Assembly: GCF_037031285.1 (NCBI RefSeq)
Contig: NZ_JAYEZO010000001.1
Coordinates: forward strand, 186,001-250,000
Reading direction: 5' to 3'
DNA: 64,000 nt
Source of the DNA: Halobellus sp. LT62
GTDB taxonomy: Archaea; Halobacteriota; Halobacteria; Halobacteriales; Haloferacaceae
Shown here: positions 9,367 through 18,349 of the stretch, in pieces
Layout: every line of letters begins with the position of its first letter
How positions within the stretch are numbered: the stretch's first letter is position 1
Notes under the pieces: generated by a model
The model's database searches: none
The model's input: only the letters and a program-made list of their open reading frames with translations
What the model was told of the DNA's origin: nothing
Program-made: the position numbers and the translations under genes

Positions 9367-9914
9367 TGGAGCTAGACGCGAACACGTTCCGGGATCGGCT
9401 CGACAGGACACTCCGCCTGCGCAAGAGCACAGGCGAGATCGCGATAGTGATACTGCTCGGCGTCCTCGGCTTGTTCGCTGCCATCTACAGTCAACTGAAC
9501 CTCCCGCTGGAGAACCCGTTCGGTGCCGGGGTCGGTCCCCGTCTCTTTCCGCAGGTGGCCGGTGTAACGATGGTAGCGATGAGTGTCTACTTACTCGTAC
9601 TCAGGCTCTGGAGACGGCGAAAGGGAACGATAGACGACGAAGTCGTAGAGATGAACGTGCGGGACGGGCTGCGCGTCTTCGTGTTTATCGTGCTGTGCGC
9701 CGGATATATGTGGGTATTCGAGGCCGTCGGATTCGGCGTTTCGACCGTTGCGCTCCTGTTCTTGCTGTTCGTCACGAACGGGTTTCGACGCTACATCCTC
9801 GCCGCAGTCCTCGCTATCGCGTTCACCTTCGGGATCTATCTCATCTTCACTACGGCGTTAGGACTGCCGCTTCCGTCGCCGATCCTCCGCGACGTAACCA
9901 CTGGGATCTTGTGA
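9366..9914 (+). CDS. tctB: TctB-type small membrane subunit
   Basis: 182 residues with four hydrophobic segments (about 23-45, 60-80, 100-118, 125-160), matching the small membrane subunit of tripartite tricarboxylate transporters. It starts inside the tctC stop and ends six bases before tctA, so translation is probably coupled. The early PFGAGVGPRLFP is typical of TctB proteins. It works with TctA in the membrane; the subunit's exact role is poorly known. Confidence 0.85.
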   Translation: MELDANTFRDRLDRTLRLRKSTGEIAIVILLGVLGLFAAIYSQLNLPLENPFGAGVGPRLFPQVAGVTMVAMSVYLLVLRLWRRRKGTIDDEVVEMNVRDGLRVFVFIVLCAGYMWVFEAVGFGVSTVALLFLLFVTNGFRRYILAAVLAIAFTFGIYLIFTTALGLPLPSPILRDVTTGIL

Positions 9915-9920
9915 GTACTT

Positions 9921-11435
9921 ATGATTAGCCAAACCACATTACAAGTCGGAGCGATGTTCGAGATCTTCACCGATCCCTATCTGATCGGGATCACCATCGC
10001 GTCGGTGATCATCGGCGTCTCCGCCGGGATGATTCCCGGACTCAACGCCTCGGTCACAGTCGCGATCTTGCTGCCGGTCGCCTTCGGGATGGATCCGATC
10101 CCGGCGATGATCTTCTTCTTCGGCATCTACGCCGGAGCGCAGTACGGGGGATCTGTCGCCGCAATTCTGATCAACACTCCCGGGACGACGGCTGCGGCCG
10201 CGACGACGTTCGACGGCTACCCGATGTCGAAAAACGGGGAATCTGGTCGCGCGTTGGGAATCGCTGCACTCGCGTCCGGCATCGGTGGGCTGTTCAGTGT
10301 CATCGTGCTCATCACGATCGGGCCGCCGTTCGCCGAGTTCGCGCTCAACTTCGGTCCCGCAGAGATCGCCGCCATCTCTATCTTCGGACTGAGCCTCGTC
10401 TCGGCTGTCTCCGGTGACAGCCTCGCGAAGGGGCTCGTCGGGACTGCTCTGGGGATCTTCATTGCGACGATCGGTCGCGATCCGGTCTCCGGGTACAGCC
10501 GGTTCACGCTCGATACGCTCCTGCTGACGGACGGGATCGACTTCATCGCCGCACTCATCGGCTTGTTTGCGGTTTCGGAGGTGCTTCTCAACGTGGAAAC
10601 GATCCACGAGTCCGTCAAGGGATTCGGCCAGCGCGTCGACTCGACGTTCCCATCGCTGTCGGACATCCGCGAGTCCGCCCGTGTCATCGTGAGCGGGATG
10701 TTCGTGGGATCGTTCATCGGGACGCTCCCCGGTTCGGGATCGACGCTCGGTTCGTTCATCCACTACGGGATCGCACAGCGTATCGCACACCGTGGCAAGG
10801 AGTTCGGATCTGGTGTGATCGAAGGTGTTGCGGCCTCCGAATCGGCAAACAACGCCGCGACCGGCGGGGCGATGATCCCGCTTCTCACGCTGGGCATCCC
10901 CGGGAGCGGGACCACCGCGGTAATGCTGGGCGCGCTAAATATCCTCAACATCAGCCCGGGTCCGGAACTGTTCACCGAGCAGTCGGAACTCCTCTGGATG
11001 TGGTTCGGCGGCTTCATCCTCGCGAATATCTTCTTCGTCGTGGTCGCATTCTTGCTTCTTCCGGTGTTCGTCCGAGTCTTGGAGACGCCCAGAGCGATCC
11101 TGTTCTCGGTGATCGCTGTCCTGACTATCGTCGGGACGTTCGCGCTCGAGAACACGCTCCGGCAGGCGTGGTTGATGTTTTCGATGGGGGTTCTGGGCTA
11201 CGTTCTGAAGAAGTTCGACTTCCCCGTCGGACCGATCGTTCTCGCGATCGTCCTCGCCCCCATCATCGAACTGGGAATCCGGCGCGCGCTGTCGATCAGC
11301 GGCGGGGCGGTCGGTCCGGTCGTCACGAAGCCGATCGTCGCGATCCTGCTGGTCTTGTCGGTGATCACGTTCTTCTCGCCGTACTTCAGGGAGATCGTGG
11401 GCGGCCTCTCCCGAATTGGTGGGAGCCGATCGTAG
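9921..11435 (+). CDS. tctA: TctA-type large permease subunit
   Basis: 504 residues and about eleven to twelve membrane segments, the standard TctA size. Two inverted-repeat motifs are visible: GMIPGLNASVTVAILLPV near residue 35, and GTLPGSGSTLGSF near 272 with GIPGSGTTAVMLG near 328. It is the ion-coupled channel that accepts ligand from TctC. An alternative start is the ATG at 9954 (MFEIFTDPYL), which is closer to where family members usually begin. tctCBA is complete and in one strand order. Confidence 0.9.
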   Translation: MISQTTLQVGAMFEIFTDPYLIGITIASVIIGVSAGMIPGLNASVTVAILLPVAFGMDPIPAMIFFFGIYAGAQYGGSVAAILINTPGTTAAAATTFDGYPMSKNGESGRALGIAALASGIGGLFSVIVLITIGPPFAEFALNFGPAEIAAISIFGLSLVSAVSGDSLAKGLVGTALGIFIATIGRDPVSGYSRFTLDTLLLTDGIDFIAALIGLFAVSEVLLNVETIHESVKGFGQRVDSTFPSLSDIRESARVIVSGMFVGSFIGTLPGSGSTLGSFIHYGIAQRIAHRGKEFGSGVIEGVAASESANNAATGGAMIPLLTLGIPGSGTTAVMLGALNILNISPGPELFTEQSELLWMWFGGFILANIFFVVVAFLLLPVFVRVLETPRAILFSVIAVLTIVGTFALENTLRQAWLMFSMGVLGYVLKKFDFPVGPIVLAIVLAPIIELGIRRALSISGGAVGPVVTKPIVAILLVLSVITFFSPYFREIVGGLSRIGGSRS

Positions 11436-11489
11436 CTCTCCGTCTTCTCTTGCGGCGCTTCTTTGCTATTGAACCGAAGAGCAGTCAGG

Positions 11490-11927
11490 TCAGTCCTCAG
11501 TAACGATCGTGACCGGGCCGTCGAAATCGAGAACGAGTTTCTGCGCGTCGTCGCCGAAGAGCATTTTCCCAGCGGGAGAGCGCTTCTTTCCGACGGTGAA
11601 CACGTGCGTGCTGTTGGTCTCCGCGGCGATGTCGAGAACGTCTTCGGGAACGGTTCCGACCCGCCCGACAGCCGTGTGATTGATCTCGCTGAAGAACTCA
11701 GACGCGACGGCTTTCGCTTCGGCTGTCGCCTCCGCTTTGACTGCCTCGATGCTGTCGAAGCGCTCGTTTGACTCCGCTTTCCGGCGGACGTCCGATTGGT
11801 ACTTGTCGCGGTTGACGATCCGGCAGACGACTACCCCGAGGTTTGTTCCCACCACGTGGAGTTTGGCCGCTTGAATGAGCTGTTCATTGGGGCTATCGCT
11901 ATCTATCACGACCGCTATTGATTCCAT
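11490..11927 (-). CDS. Universal stress protein (UspA family)
   Basis: 145 residues, one UspA domain. It starts MESIAVVIDSD, and the C-terminal ATP-loop region reads VGKKRSPAGKMLFGDDAQ, a variant of the G-2x-G-9x-G(S/T) motif, so nucleotide binding is likely but not canonical. It converges with tctA and is divergent from a second Usp gene across an AT-rich gap. Probable stress or metabolic signalling role; no specific partner can be seen. Confidence 0.85.
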   Translation of the reverse strand: MESIAVVIDSDSPNEQLIQAAKLHVVGTNLGVVVCRIVNRDKYQSDVRRKAESNERFDSIEAVKAEATAEAKAVASEFFSEINHTAVGRVGTVPEDVLDIAAETNSTHVFTVGKKRSPAGKMLFGDDAQKLVLDFDGPVTIVTED

Positions 11928-12279
11928 ACACTTCGATACGTCTTTCCTGATATATAAATTATAGCCTGACGTATTCCTTGGGGTGGCTGTTCACGGTCAG
12001 CTCCCCGAATCTGTGACTTCCACGCTCTTTCGGTCGGCAAGATTCGAACCAGTACCGTAGTCTTATACAGATAGTATAAGTGAATTATAGTAATATATCT
12101 TATATAGAAAAATAAATAAAATTAATTATCAGATTTGTCCCCAAAAATACTCCAGAGGGCAATTTAAGTGTTTATAAAATATAAGAAATATATTATATTT
12201 AGCCAATTATCTGATAAAGAATACTTTGTTTACAGCAGCCGCGTTAAAGCTAAACAGCGGGCTATCCTATCATTCATAT
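11928..12279. other. AT-rich divergent promoter region
   Basis: About 350 bases between two divergent Usp genes. The central part (12060-12235) is extremely AT-rich, with repeated TATAAG/TATATA boxes and runs of A. Several could be TATA elements, so I do not assign one. A TTCGAACC-like motif near 12042 does not sit in a tRNA fold. No gene recognised. Confidence 0.5.
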
Positions 12280-12726
12280 ATGAGATTTCTCGTCGCCGTC
12301 GACGGATCGGACTCGAGTACCGAGTCGCTCGAATACGCGATCGAGCTCGCATCGCGAACCGGCGGATCGCTCGTCGTCGCGTACGCCGTCGAACCGCGGG
12401 TCTTGGTCGAGGGGGGCGAGGAGGCACCGACGAACGCCGAGGTCGGCCAGCGGATCTACACCGAGGACATCGAAGTCGCCGAAGAGCGGGGCGAGGAGGT
12501 CCTCGAAGACGCCCGCGCCCGAGCCGGGAAGGCGGACGTGTCGGTCGAGACGGCTCTCCTCTACGGCGACCCCGTCGACAGCATCGCCGATCTCGCCGAC
12601 AGCGAGGGTGTCGACGGGATCATCGTCGGTCACCGCGGGCTCTCCGATCGCGTTGAGGGGATGGTCGGCAGCGTCGCGAAGGGCCTCGTCGGGCACGCGA
12701 ACGTCCCGGTGACTGTGGTGAAGTGA
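12280..12726 (+). CDS. Universal stress protein (UspA family)
   Basis: 148 residues from the ATG at 12280 (MRFLVAVDGSDSS), chosen because upstream codons encode nothing Usp-like. The C-terminal loop reads G-HR-G-LSDRVEGMV-GS, an exact G-2x-G-9x-G(S) ATP-binding motif, so this copy should bind ATP, unlike the less canonical divergent one. The middle is very acidic (VEGGEEAPTNAEVG). Followed 18 bases later by rtcA. Confidence 0.92.
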   Translation: MRFLVAVDGSDSSTESLEYAIELASRTGGSLVVAYAVEPRVLVEGGEEAPTNAEVGQRIYTEDIEVAEERGEEVLEDARARAGKADVSVETALLYGDPVDSIADLADSEGVDGIIVGHRGLSDRVEGMVGSVAKGLVGHANVPVTVVK

Positions 12727-12744
12727 GCCGCGAGTGAGCCGAAC

Positions 12745-13923
12745 GTGACCCGCGAACTGCTCGAACTCGACGGCACCGACGGGGGCGGCCAACTGATCCG
12801 GACGGCGCTGACGCTCTCAGTCGTAGACGCTCGTCCGTTTCGGATGGAGAACGTCCGCGCGAACCGTCCGAATCCGGGGTTCAAGCGACAGCACCTCGCC
12901 TGCGTCGATCTACTGGCTGACATCGCCGACGCCGAGGTTTCCGGTGCGGAGGTGGGCTCCGAGACGCTCGCGTTCGAACCGAGTGAGCCGGGACGTGGCG
13001 TGGTTGGGACCGACGCGGCCGTTGAGGACGACACACCTGCGCCCGTCGAGGTTGCGGTCGACGTCGGCACCGCCGGGAGCGTCACGCTCGTCGCCGACAC
13101 GTTGCTGCCGCTCGCGACGCGACTTTCGAGGCCGATCCGCGCGACGCTCGGCGGTGGGACGGACGTGATGTGGTCGCCCTCGGCGGACTATCTCTCTCAC
13201 GTTAAGCTCCCGCTGCTTCGCGAGTGTGGACTCGATACGACCGTCGAGGTGACTCGACGGGGGTTCTACCCAGCGGGTGGCGGGGAACTCGTCGTCGACG
13301 TCCGCCCGTCCGCGCTCGCACCGATCGAGTTCGACGCCCCTCGCGGTGGTCCCGACGGCAACGCGGAGCGCTCGGATGTGGGGGATGCGCCGTCCTTCGA
13401 CTGGTCGGTCTACGCGGTCGCGTCCGAAGCCCTCGAAGACGCCTCCGTCGCCGACCGACTCGCTGAGACGGCTGCAACGTCGCTCGTCAACGAGGGGATC
13501 GCAGCCGATCCGGCAAAACGGGTGCGCTACGTCGAATCGGCGTCGCCCGGCGCAGTCGTCACGCTCGTCGCCGAAGGCGTCTCGTCGTCGACCGGGTCGG
13601 AATCGGCGCGCAAAGCGAGTCAGCGGTCGCGGGCGGGGTTCGGCGCGTACGGCGAACGGGGCGTTCCGTCCGAGGAGGTCGCCGCCGACGCGGTCGACGT
13701 GGCGGTCGAATGGACCGCGACGGACGCGCCAGTCGACGCTCACCTCGGCGATCAGCTCGTCGTCTGGCTCGCGCTGGTGGGCGGCCGGGTGCGGATCCCG
13801 CGCGTCACCGAGCACGTCCGGACGAACGTCGCGGTCGTCAGAGCGTTCGGCTACGACGTGTCGCTCGAGGAGACGGCTGACGGGCCGGAAGCGACGCTGT
13901 CGGCACCGATGAAACAGCGGTAA
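12745..13923 (+). CDS. rtcA: RNA 3'-terminal phosphate cyclase
   Basis: 392 residues from a GTG. RtcA turns an RNA 3' phosphate into a 2',3'-cyclic phosphate with ATP. Visible motifs are LDGTDGGGQLIRTAL (residues 5-19), GFYPAGGGELVVDV near 173, DQLVVWLAL near 336 and TEHVRTN near 352, whose His fits the adenylated histidine. A loop near 195-215 (PRGGPDGNAERSDVGDAP) looks like a haloarchaeal acidic expansion. No rtcB neighbour is seen. Confidence 0.92.
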   Translation: MTRELLELDGTDGGGQLIRTALTLSVVDARPFRMENVRANRPNPGFKRQHLACVDLLADIADAEVSGAEVGSETLAFEPSEPGRGVVGTDAAVEDDTPAPVEVAVDVGTAGSVTLVADTLLPLATRLSRPIRATLGGGTDVMWSPSADYLSHVKLPLLRECGLDTTVEVTRRGFYPAGGGELVVDVRPSALAPIEFDAPRGGPDGNAERSDVGDAPSFDWSVYAVASEALEDASVADRLAETAATSLVNEGIAADPAKRVRYVESASPGAVVTLVAEGVSSSTGSESARKASQRSRAGFGAYGERGVPSEEVAADAVDVAVEWTATDAPVDAHLGDQLVVWLALVGGRVRIPRVTEHVRTNVAVVRAFGYDVSLEETADGPEATLSAPMKQR

Positions 13924-13933
13924 AAGAGTCCCC

Positions 13934-15763
13934 TCAGGGCGCGTAGTAGTACTCGCCCTGCTTCTTCTGTTTGCGGTCCTTCTGTGAGTCCGGTTTGTTG
14001 ATCCGGGGTCGCTGGGTCCGCTCGTCGCGGCGGAACGTGATGTCGAGGTCCGCGAGGAAATCGTTCATCCCCTCACGCATCTCCTGCGGCGTCGACGCGT
14101 GCCCGTACTCGGAGGGCTCGCCGTCGAACACCATCAGCCGGTCCGCGAGCAGGTCGATCATATAGATGTCGTGGTCGATCACGAGTACCGTCTCGTCGTG
14201 ATTCTCCGCGTAGCGGCGGATCGCGGTCGTCGCCTGCACGCGCTGTTCGACGTCGAGGTGCGCGGAGGGCTCGTCCATCACGTACAGATCGGCGTCCTCG
14301 GAGAGACACGCCGCGATGGCGACCCGCTGGCGCTCCCCGCCGGAGAGGTCCTCGAGGTTGCGCTCCATAATCCGGTTCAACTGGAGCGGGTTCGCGACCT
14401 CGGTGTTCCAGTAGGAGGTGCCGAAGTCTTCGGTGATAGAAGAGAGGAACGCGTCGACGCGCATCGGCTGGTCGATCTCGATATACTGCGGTTTATAGGC
14501 GATGTCGAGTCGGAAGTCGAGTTCGCCCTCGTCGGGTTCGAGCGCGCCCGTGAACAGCTTCGCGAGCGTCGATTTCCCGATCCCGTTGGGACCGACGACG
14601 CCCAGCACTTCCGACTCGTAGATCGTTCCGGAGTCGACTTCGAGCGAGAACTCCCCTTCACCGTAGGACTTCGAGAGTTCGGGGTACTCGATGAGCGGCG
14701 TCGACTTCGACGTCTCCCGCGGCGCGTGCTGGTGGAACTCGATCTCGTCGGGGCGGATCCGCATGTTCTCGTTGGAGAGATACCCCGTGAGGTACTCGTT
14801 GATACCGTTGCGGACCGACTTCGGATCGGTGATCACACCGAACGCGCCGGGTTCACCGTAGGCGACGTGCAGCGAGTCGGCTAGCAGGTCCAAGATGGCG
14901 AGGTCGTGCTCGACGACGAGCACCGCGCGGTCTTCCTCCTCCGCGAGTTCGCGGATGAGTCGCGCAGCGGTGACGCGCTGGCCGATGTCAAGATAGGGCG
15001 AAATCTCGTCGAGGAAGTAGAAGTCGCGGTCGCGAGCGAGCGTGGCCGCGAGCGCGACCCGCTGGAGTTCCCCGCCCGAAAGCGTGTCGAGCGGCTGATC
15101 GACGACCGGACGAATGCCGAGTCGGTCGATGTAGTCGTCGAGCGCGCCGCGCTCGTCCGTCGACTCCAGCAGTTCGATCGTCGTCCCGTCGAACTGCTTG
15201 GGGATCTGATCGACGTACTGGGGCTTGCGGGCGATGGAGACATCGCCGCCCTGCACGCGCTCGATGTACGTCTGTAGCTCGGTCCCGCGGAAGCGGTCGA
15301 GGACGGTCTCCCACGACGGTTCGTCGCCGTATTCGCCGAGGTTGGGGATCATCTCGCCGGCGAGAGCGCGAACGGCGGTGGTCTTCCCGATCCCGTTGGG
15401 ACCGAGAATGCCCGTGACGCTACCCGACTCCGGAACCGGGAGCCCGTAGAGTGCGAAGGCGTTCTCGCCGTAGCGGTGGACGGGGTCGTCTTCGAGCTCC
15501 GTCGGGAGGTTGATGATCTCGATGGCGTCGAAGGGGCACTTCTCGACGCAGATCCCGCAGGTCTCGCCGAGACAGACCTCCTCGGAGATCCGAATTTGGT
15601 CTGGCCCGCCGTCGTACGGTTCGTCCTCCTCGTAGTACTCGCCACGCGTGACGATGCACTCCTTTCCGGTTCGGTTCGGCGGGCAGTAGTTCGCACACTC
15701 GTAACTGCAGCGGTCGGGCTGACATCGATCGAGGTCGACGACCGCGATGCTGTCGTCCGCCAT
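13934..15763 (-). CDS. rli1: ABCE1/Rli1 ribosome-recycling ATPase
   Basis: 609 residues, full length. Two N-terminal Fe-S clusters are marked by Cys runs (CSYECANYC near 19 and CLGETCGICVEKC near 67). Two ABC domains follow: Walker A GPNGIGKTT near 124, LSGGELQRVA near 219 and LDEIS; then GPNGIGKST near 390, LSGGERQRVA near 474 and MDEPSAHLD. ABCE1 splits 70S ribosomes after termination. The small membrane protein gene lies 3 bases upstream in the same direction. Confidence 0.97.
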   Translation of the reverse strand: MADDSIAVVDLDRCQPDRCSYECANYCPPNRTGKECIVTRGEYYEEDEPYDGGPDQIRISEEVCLGETCGICVEKCPFDAIEIINLPTELEDDPVHRYGENAFALYGLPVPESGSVTGILGPNGIGKTTAVRALAGEMIPNLGEYGDEPSWETVLDRFRGTELQTYIERVQGGDVSIARKPQYVDQIPKQFDGTTIELLESTDERGALDDYIDRLGIRPVVDQPLDTLSGGELQRVALAATLARDRDFYFLDEISPYLDIGQRVTAARLIRELAEEEDRAVLVVEHDLAILDLLADSLHVAYGEPGAFGVITDPKSVRNGINEYLTGYLSNENMRIRPDEIEFHQHAPRETSKSTPLIEYPELSKSYGEGEFSLEVDSGTIYESEVLGVVGPNGIGKSTLAKLFTGALEPDEGELDFRLDIAYKPQYIEIDQPMRVDAFLSSITEDFGTSYWNTEVANPLQLNRIMERNLEDLSGGERQRVAIAACLSEDADLYVMDEPSAHLDVEQRVQATTAIRRYAENHDETVLVIDHDIYMIDLLADRLMVFDGEPSEYGHASTPQEMREGMNDFLADLDITFRRDERTQRPRINKPDSQKDRKQKKQGEYYYAP

Positions 15764-15766
15764 CGG

Positions 15767-16081
15767 TTACAGCGCGACTCCTTCCGTCAGCAGGACCCCG
15801 AACGTGATGAACCACAGCGTGAAGGTCATAAACACCACGTAGAGGTAGTCCTTCGCGCCGAATTCGGAGACGTCGATGCCGACGACGCGGAGGATCGGGA
15901 ACTGCGCGAGGACGAGCGCCGCGACGTAGAGAAGCGACTGCTGGCTCGCCGCCGCGGCGACGCTGGTCCCGACGAACCTGGCGGTGGCCAGCGCGGCGAT
16001 GACGCCGGCGAGACAGGCGATCGTGGTGACCGTGACCCCCCGCATATGATCGGAGAGCCCGCTCTGCGTTTCCGTAGCCAT
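15767..16081 (-). CDS. Small three-helix membrane protein, possibly EMC6-like
   Basis: 104 residues from the ATG at 16079-16081 (MATETQSGLSDHM); upstream codons are arginine-rich and not protein-like. Three hydrophobic helices lie at about 14-36, 45-62 and 78-100. Size, topology and position beside rli1 resemble haloarchaeal proteins described as EMC6-like, which would be a membrane-insertase role. I recall this association rather than derive it from the sequence, so treat the function as tentative. Confidence 0.6.
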   Translation of the reverse strand: MATETQSGLSDHMRGVTVTTIACLAGVIAALATARFVGTSVAAAASQQSLLYVAALVLAQFPILRVVGIDVSEFGAKDYLYVVFMTFTLWFITFGVLLTEGVAL

Positions 16082-16328
16082 ACGTACGGTTCCGACACCC
16101 GGCGTCAAAAGCCGTTCGTTCCAGCGCGGCCCCGAAGCGGGGTCGGTCAACACGGGAGAGACGGTGTTACGACCCACCGATCGACATTCGAAGTCGTTAA
16201 GAGCGCCACGAGGAAAAACCCGGTAACTCGCTGGTCGAACGGGACGCCAGTGGGCACCCGAGCTATCGGGACGAAATGTGGGCCGGCGTCGAACGCCACC
16301 CGAATCGAAAGCGCCCGTGGTGAAACCA

Positions 16329-16919
16329 ATGGCACGAAGCTTCTACTCTCACATCAAGGAAGCGTGGAAACAGCCCGGCGACGGCAAGCTCGCCGAGCTG
16401 CAGTGGCAGCGAAAACAGGAGTGGCGCGATCAGGGCGCGATCGTCCGCGTCGACCGACCGACGCGCCTCGACAAGGCCCGCGAACTCGGCTACAAGGCCA
16501 AGCAGGGCATCGTCGTCGTGCGCGTCGCGGTCCGCAAGGGCGGCGCTCGCAAGCAGCGCCACAAGGCCGGTCGCCGCTCGAAGCGCCAGGGCGTCAACCG
16601 CATCGGCCGCCGCAAGAGTATCCAGCGCATCGCCGAGGAACGCGCCTCGCGGAAGCATCCGAACCTCCGCACGCTCGCCTCCTACTGGGTCGGCGAAGAC
16701 GGCTCCCAGAAGTGGCACGAAGTGATCCTCGTCGATCCCGAACACGGCGCGATCCAGAGCGACGACGATCTCAACTGGATCTGCAGCGACGACCAGAAGG
16801 GCCGCGCCTTCCGCGGCCTGACGAACGCCGGTCGCTCCAACCGCGGCCTGCAGAACCGCGGCAAGGGCGCAGAGCACACCCGCCCGAGCCTCGGATCGGA
16901 CCGCCGACGCGGTAACTGA
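16329..16919 (+). CDS. rpl15e: 50S ribosomal protein L15e
   Basis: 196 residues from the ATG at 16329 (MARSFYSHIKEAWKQP), the conserved archaeal L15e start. It is rich in Lys/Arg (GGARKQRHKAGRRSKRQGVN near 76-95), with the conserved C-terminal GLTNAGRSNRGLQNRGKG. A CGTTAAGA TATA-like box near 16195 would give a leader of roughly 100 bases, unusual here. Divergent from the rli1 unit. Confidence 0.97.
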   Translation: MARSFYSHIKEAWKQPGDGKLAELQWQRKQEWRDQGAIVRVDRPTRLDKARELGYKAKQGIVVVRVAVRKGGARKQRHKAGRRSKRQGVNRIGRRKSIQRIAEERASRKHPNLRTLASYWVGEDGSQKWHEVILVDPEHGAIQSDDDLNWICSDDQKGRAFRGLTNAGRSNRGLQNRGKGAEHTRPSLGSDRRRGN

Positions 16920-17054
16920 CGGCGTTCTCGATCGCTCGATTCTTTCGCGTCGACGAACTCGCTAGCGGCCGCGCCGACGCGCCAGCGGCTCACTGTTTTC
17001 ACCCGCTGAGAACGACGCCCGCGATTTTCACTTCCCGCCCGCGGACCGCCGCGT

Positions 17055-17156
17055 ATGGACGAAGAAGCCTGTCCAAAGTGCCGGTCAACGGAGTACGAGG
17101 TCGAAGACGGCGGTCTGTCCGTTTGTGCTAACTGCGGACTCCGTTGGCAAGGCTGA
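17055..17156 (+). CDS. 33-residue double-CxxC zinc-finger protein
   Basis: A very small gene: 33 residues beginning MDEEACPKCRSTEYEVEDGG, ending at the TGA 17154-17156. It has two CxxC knuckles (CPKC and CANC) 15 residues apart, enough to hold one zinc as a zinc ribbon. Haloarchaea have many such micro-proteins, several linked to stress or biofilm phenotypes. It lies between rpl15e and the rhodanese gene. The codons match local bias and the spacing of the cysteines argues for a real gene. Confidence 0.7.
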   Translation: MDEEACPKCRSTEYEVEDGGLSVCANCGLRWQG

Positions 17157-17161
17157 GCGGT

Positions 17162-17548
17162 TCAGAACGGCGCTCCGTGACCGTCTCGGTTAGTCGCGCC
17201 CGCCGCGGGCCCCTCGTCGTCGATCGGCGAGTCGTCCCGTCCGGTCGCGACCGGGCCGTCCCACGCGTCGAACCCGCCGCACAGACTCGAAATTTCCGCG
17301 TCGAGGTACCTTCCGAGGATCATCGCGACGCGCTTGGAGCTCTTGCCGACGTAGCAGGAGACGACGATCTCGTCGGCTCGCGCCCACGGCGCGTCGAGCG
17401 CGCCGGGGGACAGTCGGTTCGGCGGGACGTTCACCGCACCGTCGATGTGTCCGTCGGCGTACGAGGACGGATCCCGAATATCGACGACTGCGACGTCGTC
17501 GTCGCCGAGGCGCGCCTGCAACGTGCTGGGCGTCGTCTCTTGGACCAT
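17162..17548 (-). CDS. Rhodanese-domain protein
   Basis: 128 residues from the ATG at 17546-17548 (MVQETTPSTL). Single rhodanese domain: VVDIRDPSSYADGHIDGAVNVP (written in two parts, VVDIRDPSSY then ADGHIDGAVNVP) near 20-42 and the active loop VSCYVGKSS with Cys near 65. It should carry a persulfide on that Cys and hand sulfur to an acceptor. The TusA, DsrE-like and metallo-beta-lactamase genes nearby support a sulfur-relay role. The C-terminal 25 residues are disordered. Confidence 0.88.
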   Translation of the reverse strand: MVQETTPSTLQARLGDDDVAVVDIRDPSSYADGHIDGAVNVPPNRLSPGALDAPWARADEIVVSCYVGKSSKRVAMILGRYLDAEISSLCGGFDAWDGPVATGRDDSPIDDEGPAAGATNRDGHGAPF

Positions 17549-17627
17549 AGCGTTCCCTTCGTCGGGACGTTGAAACGGGCTTCGATTGTATTCCACTATG
17601 GCCGCACGTCTGCACTACAGCTCTGTC

Positions 17628-18269
17628 TCACGCACGCGGGTCGCGATCCGGCCCCGGATAGTCGCCGCCCTCGACCTCCCGATGCAGGCTCTCGGCGTCG
17701 AAAAGCGCCGCGAACGCGTCCGGCTGTCGGGCGCTCACGGACAGTCGACTGCCGAGTTCGGCCCCCGCCCTCGCCGACAGCAGGCGCTCGTCGAACGAGA
17801 GAATGTGCATCGCACCCCCGCGGTAGGCGGTCGCGAGCGCGGGGTTGTCACCCGAGGGATGGGAGACGAGTTCGCACCACGCCGAGACGCGCTCGCGCCA
17901 CGCCGATGCGAGGTCGGGGTCGGCCAGTTCGGCGATCACGGCCGCGGCCGCCGAGAGCAACGCGTCGCTCGCGAGCAGCGCCGTCCACGAGTGCGCGCGG
18001 AGGTGATCCAGCGCGCGTCTGGCGTCGCCGTCGACGAAGAGGTCCATCGCTAGCACGTCGGCGTCGGCGACGACTCGGGTGGGACTGGGCTCCGCCGGCG
18101 GAGATGAAAACGCATCCCGGTCGCTCGACTCCCGTCCGTTCGCGGCGTCGTCGCGGTCGTCCGCCTGCGAACGCTGTGCGTCCCGCACGTCGGCGAGCGT
18201 CTCGCGGACCGCGGTCTCGTTGACGTCGTACGCCGCCGCCTGCTCGAAGAGCGCGCTCCAAGAGTGCAT
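17628..18269 (-). CDS. PIN-like domain protein, haloarchaeal
   Basis: 213 residues from the ATG at 18267-18269 (MHSWSALFEQAAAYDVNE). After an acidic linker (about 40-68), the C-terminal part has the look of a PIN-like nuclease: an ADADVLAMDLF strand with paired Asp near 75, a helical middle, and HILSFDERL with a late Asp near 178. This spacing is typical of PIN folds, but I cannot confirm all four acidic residues. Function unknown; possibly an RNA endonuclease. Same strand as the DsrE-like gene but 80 bases apart. Confidence 0.6.
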   Translation of the reverse strand: MHSWSALFEQAAAYDVNETAVRETLADVRDAQRSQADDRDDAANGRESSDRDAFSSPPAEPSPTRVVADADVLAMDLFVDGDARRALDHLRAHSWTALLASDALLSAAAAVIAELADPDLASAWRERVSAWCELVSHPSGDNPALATAYRGGAMHILSFDERLLSARAGAELGSRLSVSARQPDAFAALFDAESLHREVEGGDYPGPDRDPRA

Positions 18270-18349
18270 AGCGAGGAATGTGACCGCACGGGCAAGAAAT
18301 CGGTCGGTCTCCGGTCGCCGCGAACGGCCCGATCGGGATCGTTCGCGAT

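Noticed and set aside
8446-9411. Long minus-strand frame over tctC (and similar long frames over other genes, e.g. 19445-20728, 28435-29982)
   Set aside because: High-GC genes give open frames on the other strand; these lie over genes with clear motifs and are rich in Arg/Val runs, so they are shadows.
12035-12055. TTCGAACC motif resembling a T arm
   Set aside because: No matching five-base stem, no acceptor or anticodon arm around it.
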